A DNA stretch of 64,000 nt from Streptomyces sp. NBC_01353 (lineage in GTDB: Bacteria; Actinomycetota; Actinomycetes; Streptomycetales; Streptomycetaceae), in contig NZ_CP108352.1 in NCBI RefSeq assembly GCF_036237275.1, positions 4,340,001 through 4,404,000 of the forward strand. The letters run 5' to 3'. The notes under the pieces are model-generated. The model saw nothing but the letters and a program-made list of their open reading frames with translations. It was not told the DNA's origin and did not search any database. The position numbers and the translations under genes were made by a program. This document shows, one piece after another, positions 55,505 through 64,000 of the stretch (its first letter is position 1; every line of letters starts with the position of its first letter).

Positions 55505-55804
55505 ATGGCACAGGCAATGCGACCCGACCCCGGACATTCCCTTCTCGCCACCGACGGCAAGCCCCACCCGCTCCAGGACACGCTGGTCGGAGTGACTCTC
55601 TTCGTCGGAGTCCTCTCCTTCATCACCGCCCAGTTCCACGACCTCCATGTCCTGGCTTCCTGGGCAGGACTGGTCGGCATCGGGACGGGCGCGTTCGGAC
55701 AGTTCATCTCGGTGACCACGAGGGAACGCTTCGCCTTGATCGTCGGGCTCGGCGTCTCGGCAGTGGGCTTCTATCTCGGCATGTTCTACGGAGGCCTCGC
55801 CTGA
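55505..55804 (+). CDS. Small membrane protein of unknown function
   Basis: A 99-residue protein: hydrophilic N-terminus (AQAMRPDPGHSLLATDGKPHPLQDT) then three transmembrane segments (LVGVTLFVGVLSFITA, LASWAGLVGIGTGAFGQF, FALIVGLGVSAVGFYLGMFY). ATG 55505 is preceded by GGAGG at about six bases. Sits between rpsF and femX; I do not know a function. Confidence 0.65.
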   Translation: MAQAMRPDPGHSLLATDGKPHPLQDTLVGVTLFVGVLSFITAQFHDLHVLASWAGLVGIGTGAFGQFISVTTRERFALIVGLGVSAVGFYLGMFYGGLA

Positions 55805-55933
55805 GGCATCTCGGGCCCGCCACCGGCCAAGGGACACACGCACAATCGGGGCGCTCCCCGGTCACAGTAGGCTTCGGCGCGAGAGCCGGAGCCCCTGTAC
55901 CGATGGGGACACACCTGCCGAGGAGCGCCCCGC

Positions 55934-57052
55934 ATGAGTCTGACCCTGAGGACCATCAGCCGTGAGCAGCATCTGGCATTCATCCAGAGCCAGCCCGCGG
56001 CGAGCCACTGCCAGGTCCCGGCGTGGGCTGATGTGAAGACCGAGTGGCGCTCGGAGAACCTGGGTTGGTTCGACAAGTCCGGCGAACTCGTCGGCGCGGG
56101 CCTCGTCCTGTACCGCCAGCTGCCGAAGATCAAGCGCTACCTGGCCTATCTGCCCGAGGGCCCGGTCATCAATTGGTACGCCCCCAACCTCGACGACTGG
56201 CTGCAGCCGATGCTCGCGCATCTCAAGCAGCAGGGCGCCTTCTCCGTGAAGATGGGCCCGCCGGTCGTCATCCGGCGTTGGGACTCCGCCGCCATCAAGT
56301 CCGGTATCCAGGACCCGGACGTGAAGCGCCTGAAGGACGTCGAGGCCTCGCACATCGAGCCGCGTGCCTTCGAAGTCGCCGACCGGCTGCGGAAGATGGG
56401 CTGGCAGCAGGGCGAGGACGGCGGCGCCGGCTTCGGCGACGTCCAGCCCCGCTACGTCTTCCAGGTGCCCCTCGCGAACCGCTCCCTCGACGATGTCCTC
56501 AAGGGCTTCAACCAGCTGTGGCGCCGCAACATCAAGAAGGCCGACAAGGCCGGCGTCGAGGTCGTCCAGGGCGGTTACGAGGACCTCGCCGAGTGGCAGC
56601 GGCTGTACGAGATCACAGCCGTCCGCGACCACTTCCGCCCGCGCCCGCTCTCGTACTTCCAGCGCATGTGGACCGTCCTCAACAACGAGGACCCCAATCG
56701 CATGCGGCTGTACTTCGCCCGCCACGACGGCGTGAACCTGTCCGCGGCCACCATGCTCGTGGTCGGCGGCCACGTCTGGTACTCGTACGGAGCCTCGGAC
56801 AACATCGGCCGCGAGGTCCGGCCCTCGAACGCGATGCAGTGGCGGATGCTGCGCGACGCCTACGCGATGGGCGCGACCGTCTACGACCTGCGGGGCATCT
56901 CGGACTCGCTCGACGAGACCGACCACCTCTTCGGCCTGATCCAGTTCAAGGTCGGCACGGGCGGCGAAGCGGTGGAGTACGTCGGCGAATGGGACTTCCC
57001 GCTCAACAAGCTCCTGCACAAGGCGCTCGACATCTACATGTCGCGCCGCTGA
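55934..57052 (+). CDS. femX: FemX-type lipid II branching aminoacyltransferase
   Basis: A 372-residue FemABX enzyme with two GNAT-like subdomains: SLTLRTISREQHLAFIQSQP, HCQVPAWADVK, and RRNIKKADKAGVEVVQGGYE (core RRNIKKADKAGVEV), the binding segment WYSYGASDNIGREVRPSNAMQWRM (core YSYGASD), and GGEAVEYVGEWDFPLN. In S. coelicolor FemX attaches the glycine branch of lipid II from Gly-tRNA and is essential. It lies 85 bases upstream of an alanine-racemase-like gene in the same orientation. Confidence 0.93.
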   Translation: MSLTLRTISREQHLAFIQSQPAASHCQVPAWADVKTEWRSENLGWFDKSGELVGAGLVLYRQLPKIKRYLAYLPEGPVINWYAPNLDDWLQPMLAHLKQQGAFSVKMGPPVVIRRWDSAAIKSGIQDPDVKRLKDVEASHIEPRAFEVADRLRKMGWQQGEDGGAGFGDVQPRYVFQVPLANRSLDDVLKGFNQLWRRNIKKADKAGVEVVQGGYEDLAEWQRLYEITAVRDHFRPRPLSYFQRMWTVLNNEDPNRMRLYFARHDGVNLSAATMLVVGGHVWYSYGASDNIGREVRPSNAMQWRMLRDAYAMGATVYDLRGISDSLDETDHLFGLIQFKVGTGGEAVEYVGEWDFPLNKLLHKALDIYMSRR

Positions 57053-57063
57053 CGGTTGCGTAG

Positions 57064-57091
57064 TCTCGTACGTAATCTCGTAGGTCTCGTA
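57064..57091 (+). repeat. Triple TCTCGTA repeat between femX and the racemase-like gene
   Basis: TCTCGTA occurs at 57064-57070, 57076-57082 and 57085-57091. It may be a regulator site or part of the promoter, as the 85-base gap otherwise has only a weak ribosome binding site. Confidence 0.35.
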
Positions 57092-57137
57092 CATACCTTT
57101 GATACACCGCAGCCATCAGAAAGGTTCCGGGCCGGCC

Positions 57138-58169
57138 ATGGCGCTCTCCCTCTACGTCGACACCGCTCGCTGGCGGGCGCACCAGAAGACCGTGATCGAC
57201 CAGTTCCCCGGACTGATCCCGGTCTGCAAGGGCAACGGCTACGGATTCGGCCATGAGCGGCTGGCCGACGAGGCGGCCCGCTTCGGCTCGGACATGCTGG
57301 CCGTCGGCACCACGTACGAGGCCGCGAAGATCAAGGACTGGTTCGGCGGCGACCTGCTTGTCCTCACCCCGTTCCGGCGGGGCGAGGAGCCGGTGCCGCT
57401 GCCGGACCGGGTGATCCGCTCCGTGTCGTCCGTGGACGGCGTGCACGCCCTCGTGGGCGCGCGGGTCGTCATCGAGTGCATGAGCTCGATGAAGCGCCAC
57501 GGCATCCTCGAGGAGGACCTCGGCCGGCTGCACGCCGCCATCGAGGACGTACGGCTCGAGGGCTTCGCGCTCCACCTGCCCCTGGACCGCACCGACGGCA
57601 CCGACGCGGTCGAGGAGGTCATCGCCTGGATGGACCGCCTGCGGGCCGCCAGGCTGCCGCTGCACACCATGTTCGTGAGTCATCTGCGGGCCCAGGAGCA
57701 GGCCAGGCTCCAGCAGCAGTTCCCGCAGACCCGGTTCCGCGCCCGGATCGGCACCCGGCTCTGGCTGGGCGACCACGAGGCGACCGAGTACCGCGGCGCC
57801 GTCCTGGACGTCACCCGCGTCTCCAAGGGCGACCGCTTCGGCTACCGCCAGCAGAAGGCCGCCTCCGACGGCTGGCTGGTGGTCGTCGCCGGCGGAACCT
57901 CGCACGGAGTGGGCCTGGAGGCCCCCAAGGCGATGCACGGTGTCATGCCGCGCGCCAAGGGCGTGGCCCGCGCCGGCCTCGCGACCGTCAACCGGAACCT
58001 TTCGCCGTTCGTCTGGGCCGGCAAGCAGCGCTGGTTCGCCGAGCCGCCGCACATGCAGGTGTCGATCCTGTTCGTCCCGGCCGACGCGCAGGAGCCGAAG
58101 GTCGGCGACGAGCTGGTGGCCCACCTGCGGCACACCACCACGCAGTTCGACCGCCTCGTCGAGCGCTGA
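57138..58169 (+). CDS. Alanine-racemase-like PLP protein next to femX
   Basis: A 343-residue alanine racemase fold. The N-terminal barrel has PVCKGNGYGFGHERL near residue 33, where the Lys would hold PLP, and HAAIEDV, GFALHLPLD, RIGTRLWLGD. The C-terminal beta domain is present (VSKGDRFGYRQQKAASDGW). The catalytic Tyr motif of true alanine racemases (VSYGR) is not clearly conserved: the aligned stretch reads DRFGYRQ. It may be a divergent racemase or a PLP-binding protein acting in wall synthesis with FemX. Starts at ATG 57138. Confidence 0.8.
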   Translation: MALSLYVDTARWRAHQKTVIDQFPGLIPVCKGNGYGFGHERLADEAARFGSDMLAVGTTYEAAKIKDWFGGDLLVLTPFRRGEEPVPLPDRVIRSVSSVDGVHALVGARVVIECMSSMKRHGILEEDLGRLHAAIEDVRLEGFALHLPLDRTDGTDAVEEVIAWMDRLRAARLPLHTMFVSHLRAQEQARLQQQFPQTRFRARIGTRLWLGDHEATEYRGAVLDVTRVSKGDRFGYRQQKAASDGWLVVVAGGTSHGVGLEAPKAMHGVMPRAKGVARAGLATVNRNLSPFVWAGKQRWFAEPPHMQVSILFVPADAQEPKVGDELVAHLRHTTTQFDRLVER

Positions 58170-58215
58170 GCCCCAGGAGCCCGCTGGAGCCCCCGGGAGT
58201 CCCGCGAGTCCCGGG

Positions 58216-59709
58216 CTACTCCCGCGGAACTCCCCACTCCACCCGTGGGCCGTCCACGGCCATGGCCGCGTGCCGGGCCGGGTGGGCGGCCCTGCCCCGG
58301 ACGAAGACGTCCTCCGCGCCGTCCAGGACGCCCCCTGAGGGGTCGTCCGAGCCGTCCTGCCGCACCACGTCCCGTTCGGGCGCCAGGATGTCCCGCACGA
58401 TCACGGCGCACAGGTAGAGCGTGCCGAGGATGTGCAGGACGACGGCGAAGTGGTAGCCGTCCGTCGGCAGGCCGTGCTTGTTGCCACTCATGGTGAAGGC
58501 CAGGTACATCCAGATGCCCAGGAAGTACATGACCTCGCAGGCCTGCCAGATCAGGAAGTCGCGCCAGCGCGGCCGGGCCAGCGCGGCGAGCGGAATGAGC
58601 CACAGGACGTACTGCGGCGAGTACACCTTGTTGGTCAGCACGAACGCGGCCACGACCAGGAACGCGAGCTGGACGAAGCGGGGCCGGCGGGGTGCGGTGA
58701 GCGTCAGGACACCCAGACCCACGCAGGCGAGCAGCATCAGCAGGATCGCGAAGGTGTTCGCCGTACTCGGCGCGATCGGCTCTCCGCTGCGCTGGCTGAT
58801 CAGCAGCCAGAACGACCCGAAGTCGACGTTTCGGCCGGTGCTGAAGGTGTAGAACTGCTTCCACCCCTCGGGCGCGAGCAGCATGATCGGCAGATTCACC
58901 GCGAGCCAGGCCCCCGCCGCACCGAGCAGTGCCGCCCCGAACTCCCGCCACCGCCAGGCCCGCCAGCACAGCAGCAGTAGCGGGCCGAGGAGCAGGACCG
59001 GGTAGAACTTGGCGGCGGTCGCGAGGCCGATCAGGATGCCGAACGCGAGCGGCCGGCCGCGTGACCACATCAGGACGGCGGCGCAGGTCAGCGCGACGGC
59101 CAGCAGATCCCAGTTGACGGCGGCGGTGAGCGCGAACGCGGGGGCCAGAGCGACGAGCAGAGCGTCCCAGGGACGACGGCGGTGGGTCCGCGCGACACAG
59201 ACGGCCATGACGGCGGCGCAGACCATGAGCATGGCCGCGTTGACCATCCAGAAGATCTGCTCACGGTGCATCAAGTCGCTGCCGCCCGGTGTGAGCCAGG
59301 CCGCGACCTGCATGAACAGACCGGTCAGGACCGGGTACTCCAGGAACTCTATGTCGCTGTTCAGGCGGTCGAAGTACGGCACCATGCCGTCGGCGAACCC
59401 GCGCCCCGCGAAGAGGTGCGGGATGTCGGAGTAGCAGGCGTGGGTGTACTGGGACGTGGTGCCCCGGAACCATGCCCAGTCGTAACACGGGATCTTCTGC
59501 ACCATCCCGAGGGCAAACATCCCGATGGCCACCAAGGCGATCACCCGCACAGGGGTGAGGGCACTGGCGCCGAGCAGCGCCCGGCGGCCGATCGGCCCGC
59601 CGATCAGTTCACTGCCCGCCGCCGCGACCTCGTCGCGCTGGGTGGGGCACACCACCGGCGGGTCCTGCGGGCGGTCCTGAGACGGACTCGTCTTGTGGAG
59701 GCTCGGCAT
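58216..59709 (-). CDS. GT87-type polyprenol-phosphate mannosyltransferase-like protein
   Basis: A 497-residue membrane protein with about eleven transmembrane segments (DUF2029/GT87). A cytoplasmic Pro-rich N-terminus precedes TM1 near residue 54. The first extracytoplasmic loop has YSDIPHLFAGRGFADGMVPYFD, EFLEYPVLTGLFM and an Asp-Ile-Glu-Phe-Leu-Glu-Tyr region that may hold the catalytic acid. Similar proteins use polyprenyl-phosphate-mannose to extend PIM or other glycolipids. The C-terminal 50 residues are hydrophilic. Confidence 0.8.
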   Translation of the reverse strand: MPSLHKTSPSQDRPQDPPVVCPTQRDEVAAAGSELIGGPIGRRALLGASALTPVRVIALVAIGMFALGMVQKIPCYDWAWFRGTTSQYTHACYSDIPHLFAGRGFADGMVPYFDRLNSDIEFLEYPVLTGLFMQVAAWLTPGGSDLMHREQIFWMVNAAMLMVCAAVMAVCVARTHRRRPWDALLVALAPAFALTAAVNWDLLAVALTCAAVLMWSRGRPLAFGILIGLATAAKFYPVLLLGPLLLLCWRAWRWREFGAALLGAAGAWLAVNLPIMLLAPEGWKQFYTFSTGRNVDFGSFWLLISQRSGEPIAPSTANTFAILLMLLACVGLGVLTLTAPRRPRFVQLAFLVVAAFVLTNKVYSPQYVLWLIPLAALARPRWRDFLIWQACEVMYFLGIWMYLAFTMSGNKHGLPTDGYHFAVVLHILGTLYLCAVIVRDILAPERDVVRQDGSDDPSGGVLDGAEDVFVRGRAAHPARHAAMAVDGPRVEWGVPRE

Positions 59710-59831
59710 GGGGACATCCTGCCGTACGTCCCTGGGAAACGGTGAGGGCCGCCGTGCCCGGCCACGCACCTGGGGTACGTGTCGGGTACGGCGGCCCTCA
59801 GGACCGTGCCGGGCGGGGTCCGGCGAGCGGA

Positions 59832-62528
59832 TCAGCCGCCGCTCAGCCCCCATGTTCCACCGTTGGGCCTGCCTCCACCGCTGTCGTCGGTGGCTGTCGG
59901 CGTCGGTGATGTCGGCGTCGAGGTCGCACCGCCGTCGGAGGCCCCGCCGTTGTCGTTGCCCGAGGTGGCGCCACCGTCCTGGCCGCTGCTGTCGTTGCAC
60001 GACCAGTCCCACACGTCACAGGTCTTGCCGGGCTTCGGCGAGTTGCTGGGCCGCGTCGAAGGGGTCTGCGACGGGGTGGAGGAGGGCGTCTCGGAAGGCG
60101 TCTCCGAAGGCGTCGGCGTGGGGCTGGTCAGACCGCCACCGAAGACCGGGTCGACGTCCAGGTCCTCCGGCTCCGGGAAGGACTTGACCTCCTCGCCCTT
60201 GTGCGCGGCGGTCATGTAGTCGTGCCAGATCCGGGACGGGAACGAGGAACCGTGGATCCTCTCCTGGTCACCCGTGCCGTACATCTCCTCGAACTTGCGG
60301 CCCTGCTTGGTCTCGTCGTCGTCGAAGCGGTACATGTCGATCGCCGTCGACAGCTGCGGGGTGTAGCCCACGAACCACGCCGACTCGTTGCCGTCGGTCG
60401 TACCGGTCTTGCCGGCGGCCTTCCGGTCGTCCAGCTTGGCCTTCTTGCCGGTGCCCTTGTCGACGACGTCCGTGAGGACATCAGTGATGTTGCTGGACAC
60501 GGCGGTGGAGAAGGCACGCTCCGGCTTGGCCTTGTGCTGGTAGATGACGTCGCCCTTCTCCACCACCTTGGTGACGGAGTACGGGTCGTTCTGCTCACCG
60601 TTGTTCGCGAAGGTCGCGTAGGAACCGGCCATTCGGATCGCGCTCGGAGAGGAGATACCGAGGGAGAACGAAGGCACCTCGCCCTTCACCAGCGAGGTCT
60701 CCAGGAGACCCGCCTTCTCGGCTGCCCGGCGGACGTTGTCGATGCCGACGTCCATGCCGAGCTGCACGAAGGGCGAGTTGAGGGACTTGATCATCGCCAG
60801 CCGGAGATCGGCCTTCTTGACGCTCGCGTTCTCATCGTTGTTCTGGAGCCACGGCTTGCCGTTCTCGTCCAGCCAGACCGAGCCGTCGTACTTCTTGACC
60901 TTGTAGTCGTCCACGCCGCTGTAGAAGGTCTTGTCGGGGTCGACGACGGTCCGGACGGAGGGGTCCTTGGGGTCGCGCACACCGTCGGTCATGGCCGCCG
61001 CGAGAACGAAGGGCTTGAAGGTCGATCCGACCTTGGCGCCGGTCTCGTCGGCGTTGTTGGTGAAGTGCTTGGTGGCGTCGGTGCCGCCGTAGATGGCGAC
61101 GATCGCACCGTCCTTGGGGTCGACCGATGCACCGCCGAACTGGACGTGGGTGTCCGTCTTCGGTCGCTTCTTCGGGTCGATGTACCCGTCGTAGACCTTC
61201 TTGACAGCGTCCTCGAGAGCCTTGACCTTCTTCTTGTCGAAGGTCGTGTGGATCGCGTAACCGCCCTCGGCGAGCTTCTTCTCGTCCATCCCCGGGTGGT
61301 TGTTGATGAAGTTGGCCTTGGCCGTACTCACCAGATAGCCGATCTGGCCCGTCAGCTGGGCGCTCTTCTTCGGCGGCTGCACCTTGGGGAAGTTCGGGTA
61401 CTTCGCCCGCTCCGTGGCGTCGAGGTGACCGTCGTTGACCATCTCGCCGAGGATCCACTTCCACCGCTCGGTGGCACGGTCCGTGTTCGCCTGGACCGTC
61501 GCCTTCGGGTCGATGTCGGTGGAGCCCGCAGGGTCGAAGTAGGTCGCGCCCTTGAGCAGGGAGGCGAGGAAGGCGGACTCGCTGACGTTGAGCTTTTCGG
61601 CGTCCTTGTTGAAGTACGTCCGAGCCGCGGCCTGAATGCCGTAGGCACCACGACCGTAGTAGGCCGTGTTCAGATAGCCCGCCATGATGTCGGGCTTCTC
61701 CATCTCGGCGCCGACCTTTATGGAGATGAAGAGCTCCTGGACCTTACGGGTCAGGGTCTGCGACTGGTCGTTGAGCATGTTGTTCTTCACGAACTGCTGG
61801 GTGATCGTCGAGCCACCCTGGGTCTGCCCGCCCTTGGCCATGTTCCAGACGGCACGGCCGATGCCCATCGGGTCAATGCCCGAGTCGGACTTGAACGTCT
61901 TGTTCTCGGCCGAGATCACCGCGTCCTGCATGTGCTTCGGGATCTTCTCGATCCCGATGATCTGGCGGTTGACCTCACCACCGGTCGCGGCCATCTGCGA
62001 GCCGTCGGCCCAGTAGTAGACGTTGTTCTGCGCCGTGGCGGCATCGGCAGCCTTGGGGATCACCACCTGCGAGTACGCGATCGTCGCCGCACCCATGATG
62101 CCGCCGAAGAACACCAGGCAGAGGCCGGTGACGAGCTTCCACGAGGGCATCCAGCGGCGCCAGCCGTACTTGCCGTACCGCGGGTAGTCGATGATCCGCT
62201 TCTTGCCCGGCGGACGGCCTCCACCGCGGCCGCGGCCCGGACCGCCCTGGCCTCCGCCGCCACCTCCGCGCCGGCCGCCGCCGGGACCGCCGGCACCGCC
62301 TCCGTCGGGGGAACGCCGACGGCTGCCGCCGCGCTGTGCCGCGCGACGGGCCTCGGCCCGCCCTCCGTAGGTTCGCTCCTCTTCGTACCCGGACGAAGGG
62401 GATCCCGTACTCACGTCCCGCGACTGGGCCGACCTGCGGCCCGTGGGCTGCTGGGCAGCGCGTCGGGCCGCCGCACGCCCGCCACTCGGCGGCTGCGACT
62501 GCGGCATTTTGCGACGGTGCTCGCTCAT
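59832..62528 (-). CDS. Class A penicillin-binding protein
   Basis: An 898-residue bifunctional PBP. A basic, disordered N-terminus of about 120 residues (QPPSGGRAAARRAAQQPTGRR, polyGly-Arg) precedes one transmembrane segment near residue 138. The GT51 transglycosylase domain has AVISAENKTFKSDSGIDPMG (core SAENKTFKSDSG) and GGSTITQQFVKN. The transpeptidase has STFKP (SxxK) near residue 495, SLN near residue 585 and KTGTTDG near residue 720. The C-terminus is a Pro/Ser/Thr/Gly-rich tail with two Cys (CDVWDWSC). The start at 62528 fits the family; the frame reaches 62654. Confidence 0.93.
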   Translation of the reverse strand: MSEHRRKMPQSQPPSGGRAAARRAAQQPTGRRSAQSRDVSTGSPSSGYEEERTYGGRAEARRAAQRGGSRRRSPDGGGAGGPGGGRRGGGGGGQGGPGRGRGGGRPPGKKRIIDYPRYGKYGWRRWMPSWKLVTGLCLVFFGGIMGAATIAYSQVVIPKAADAATAQNNVYYWADGSQMAATGGEVNRQIIGIEKIPKHMQDAVISAENKTFKSDSGIDPMGIGRAVWNMAKGGQTQGGSTITQQFVKNNMLNDQSQTLTRKVQELFISIKVGAEMEKPDIMAGYLNTAYYGRGAYGIQAAARTYFNKDAEKLNVSESAFLASLLKGATYFDPAGSTDIDPKATVQANTDRATERWKWILGEMVNDGHLDATERAKYPNFPKVQPPKKSAQLTGQIGYLVSTAKANFINNHPGMDEKKLAEGGYAIHTTFDKKKVKALEDAVKKVYDGYIDPKKRPKTDTHVQFGGASVDPKDGAIVAIYGGTDATKHFTNNADETGAKVGSTFKPFVLAAAMTDGVRDPKDPSVRTVVDPDKTFYSGVDDYKVKKYDGSVWLDENGKPWLQNNDENASVKKADLRLAMIKSLNSPFVQLGMDVGIDNVRRAAEKAGLLETSLVKGEVPSFSLGISSPSAIRMAGSYATFANNGEQNDPYSVTKVVEKGDVIYQHKAKPERAFSTAVSSNITDVLTDVVDKGTGKKAKLDDRKAAGKTGTTDGNESAWFVGYTPQLSTAIDMYRFDDDETKQGRKFEEMYGTGDQERIHGSSFPSRIWHDYMTAAHKGEEVKSFPEPEDLDVDPVFGGGLTSPTPTPSETPSETPSSTPSQTPSTRPSNSPKPGKTCDVWDWSCNDSSGQDGGATSGNDNGGASDGGATSTPTSPTPTATDDSGGGRPNGGTWGLSGG

Positions 62529-62756
62529 CGAACGACTACTCCTCGGGCAGGCGCGTACGCCTGGAAGCGGCAGTTGAGTTCCGGTCCCCCCGAAATGCGG
62601 ACGGCCGAGCCTCATCGAAGACTCCTCCGTACCGCAGCCGGTCACCCGCATCACTGACGCCCGGCGGCGTCGCTCGGTTCCCGGTGCTCTGCATGCCGCA
62701 CAGACTACGCACGGTCAAAACCTGCCTAGCGGCGAAGTTCACCCCAAATCAGGCAA

Positions 62757-62776
62757 GTCAATTGCTGTGAATTGAC
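62757..62776. promoter_or_regulatory. AT-rich inverted repeat upstream of PBP and PadR
   Basis: GTCAATT (62757-62763) and AATTGAC (62770-62776) flank GCTGTG. It is AT-rich in a GC-rich background, so a second protein-binding site is plausible. Confidence 0.45.
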
Positions 62777-62835
62777 GATGTGATGCCGGTCACTGTGGCC
62801 CCACTTGTCGCAGGAGAGTGGCCGTTCTATCGTCA

Positions 62836-62858
62836 TGATGTATCGAGTCGATACATCA
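62836..62858. promoter_or_regulatory. PadR operator palindrome
   Basis: TGATGTATCGA (62836-62846), one central G, and TCGATACATCA (62848-62858) are an exact 23-bp palindrome, the type bound by PadR dimers (ATGTATCGA half-site). Centred about 50 bases before padR, so autoregulation is likely. Confidence 0.8.
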
Positions 62859-62896
62859 GTGCGGCATAAGGGCCCTGAAGGCGGAGGAGGCGGCGG

Positions 62897-63586
62897 ATGA
62901 GCAGACGCTCGGGAATCCTCGAGTTCGCCGTCCTCGGCCTGCTCCGAGAAGCGCCCATGCACGGGTACGAGCTGCGCAAGCGGCTCAACACCTCGCTGGG
63001 CATCTTCCGGGCCTTCAGCTACGGGACCCTCTATCCCTGCCTCAAGACGCTGGTCGCCAACGGCTGGTTGATCGAGGAGCCGGGAAGCGCCCCCGAGGAC
63101 GCTCTCGCCGCTTCACTCGCAGGGCGCCGCGCCAAGATCGTCTACCGGTTGACGGCCGAAGGTAAGGAGCACTTCGAAGAGCTCCTCTCCCACACCGGCC
63201 CGGACACCTGGGAGGACGAACACTTCGCCGCCCGCTTCGCCTTCTTCGGTCAGACCGAGCGCGAAGTGCGGATGCGAGTGCTGGAAGGCCGCCGCAGTCG
63301 GCTGGAGGAGCGTCTGGAGAAGATGCGCGCCTCTCTGGCCCGTACGCGCGAGCGCCTCGACGACTACACACTCGAGCTGCAGCGCCACGGCATGGAGTCC
63401 GTGGAGCGCGAAGTGCGCTGGCTGAACGAGCTCATCGAGAGCGAGCGGGCGGGGCGGGATCAGCGATCCGGCCCCGACGCCCCCGAGGGCGCCGCTCGGC
63501 ACGACAACGATTCTGGAGAAACGGGCGGCCTGCCCCGGCACGGGGGCAGTACCCGGCCGGATCCGTCCGACGACACCGCCAAGTGA
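62897..63586 (+). CDS. PadR-family transcriptional regulator
   Basis: A 229-residue PadR. The N-terminal winged helix reads [25 protein letters not shown] (core [18 protein letters not shown]), [22 protein letters not shown] (core [11 protein letters not shown]) and a wing [20 protein letters not shown] long C-terminal coiled coil follows ([30 protein letters not shown], core [15 protein letters not shown]) and a disordered tail of about 45 residues. GGAGGAGGCGG provides the ribosome binding site. It lies 49 bases upstream of ino1 in the same orientation and likely regulates both. Confidence 0.9.
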   Translation: MSRRSGILEFAVLGLLREAPMHGYELRKRLNTSLGIFRAFSYGTLYPCLKTLVANGWLIEEPGSAPEDALAASLAGRRAKIVYRLTAEGKEHFEELLSHTGPDTWEDEHFAARFAFFGQTEREVRMRVLEGRRSRLEERLEKMRASLARTRERLDDYTLELQRHGMESVEREVRWLNELIESERAGRDQRSGPDAPEGAARHDNDSGETGGLPRHGGSTRPDPSDDTAK

Positions 63587-63635
63587 AACCCTGCATCCCG
63601 CAGGGCTTCCACGATCACACAGGGAGCAACCGGAA

Positions 63636-64000
63636 ATGGGTTCGGTTCGCGTAGCCATCGTCGGCGTGGGCAACTGCGCCGCCTCACTGGTGCAGGGCGT
63701 CGAGTACTACAAGGACGCCGACCCGGCGGCCAAGGTGCCCGGCCTGATGCACGTCCAGTTCGGCGACTACCACGTCGGTGACGTCGAGTTCGTCGCCGCG
63801 TTCGACGTCGACGCCAAGAAGGTCGGTCTCGACCTCTCCGACGCCATCGGCGCCAGCGAGAACAACACCATCAAGATCTGCGACGTCCCGAACGCGGGCG
63901 TCACGGTTCAGCGCGGCCACACCCTCGACGGCCTCGGCAAGTACTACCGCATGACCATCGAGGAGTCCGCCGAGGCTCCCGTGGACGTCGTCCAGGTCCT
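63636..64000 (+). CDS. ino1: Inositol-3-phosphate synthase, 3' end beyond the window
   Basis: Partial gene: 121 codons are visible. [21 protein letters not shown] begins the Rossmann NAD-binding fold (core GVGNCAASL), with [39 protein letters not shown] (core [15 protein letters not shown]) and the actinobacterial segment [15 protein letters not shown]. The enzyme isomerises glucose-6-phosphate to inositol-3-phosphate, feeding phosphatidylinositol and mycothiol synthesis. AGGGAG precedes the ATG. Confidence 0.95.
   Translation, partial: MGSVRVAIVGVGNCAASLVQGVEYYKDADPAAKVPGLMHVQFGDYHVGDVEFVAAFDVDAKKVGLDLSDAIGASENNTIKICDVPNAGVTVQRGHTLDGLGKYYRMTIEESAEAPVDVVQV

Larger units (their letters stand above)
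62529..62896. other. PBP-PadR divergent region with two dyads
   Basis: 368 bases with no gene. It contains the PBP promoter, a 20-bp inverted repeat GTCAATT/AATTGAC (62757-62776) and the PadR operator palindrome (62836-62858). Confidence 0.5.

Overview
The window is a GC-rich actinobacterial chromosome segment that can be assigned to Streptomyces. The evidence is the sporulation pair ssgA/ssgR, the FemX-type lipid II branching enzyme, the fused CydDC transporter, the Rex operator in front of cydA, GTG starts, many apparently leaderless starts, and four perfect copies of the Streptomyces parS site. From memory, and not checked here, the gene order is that of the origin-proximal core around ino1, ssb, dnaB, ssgA, thiC, cydABCD, serS and pheA in S. 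coelicolor. That would place the right edge some tens of kb from oriC. I see no insertion sequence, prophage, CRISPR array or biosynthetic cluster. This is conserved core, so the interest lies mainly in regulatory DNA and odd protein extensions.

Layout. 0-5 kb: 3' part of a Tat-exported Dyp peroxidase (EfeB), prephenate dehydratase pheA, a 576-base gap packed with DnaA-box-like sequences, serS and an overlapping HAD phosphatase. 5-9.7 kb: on the minus strand a tRNA-Ser(GCU) preceded by a Ser-rich mini-ORF, a rhomboid-like protein and lpdA; on the plus strand a GntR regulator overlapping an MFS transporter. 9.7-13.3 kb: a minus-strand operon of two ABC ATPases and two ABC-2 permeases. 13.5-20 kb: an M24 peptidase, an EphD-type hydrolase/SDR fusion, a MerR regulator with a collagen-like tail, RNA 2'-phosphotransferase kptA, small unknowns and an LLM oxidoreductase. 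20-29 kb: a second HAD phosphatase and the Rex-controlled cydA-cydB-cydCD-histidine kinase operon. 29-38 kb: a cyclophilin-like protein, hisC-like aminotransferase, LacI regulator, metallophosphatase, membrane protein, thiC with a TPP riboswitch, and YibE/F. 38-43 kb: ssgA and ssgR, small membrane and cupin proteins, ptpA and a cystathionine lyase family enzyme. 43-50 kb: LysR, Nudix, flavohemoprotein, HAD, membrane protein, GNAT enzymes, MarR and a beta-lactamase fold hydrolase. 50-55.2 kb: dnaB, a MATE exporter and the rpsF-ssb-rpsR-rplI operon. 55.5-64 kb: a cell-wall group (FemX, alanine-racemase-like protein, GT87, class A PBP), a PadR regulator with a perfect operator palindrome, and the start of inositol-3-phosphate synthase.

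Together the region mixes replication and segregation functions (dnaB, ssb, parS, DnaA-box clusters), cell-wall and sporulation control (PBP, femX, ssgA/ssgR), and low-oxygen/redox respiration (cyd operon, flavohemoprotein, lpdA).
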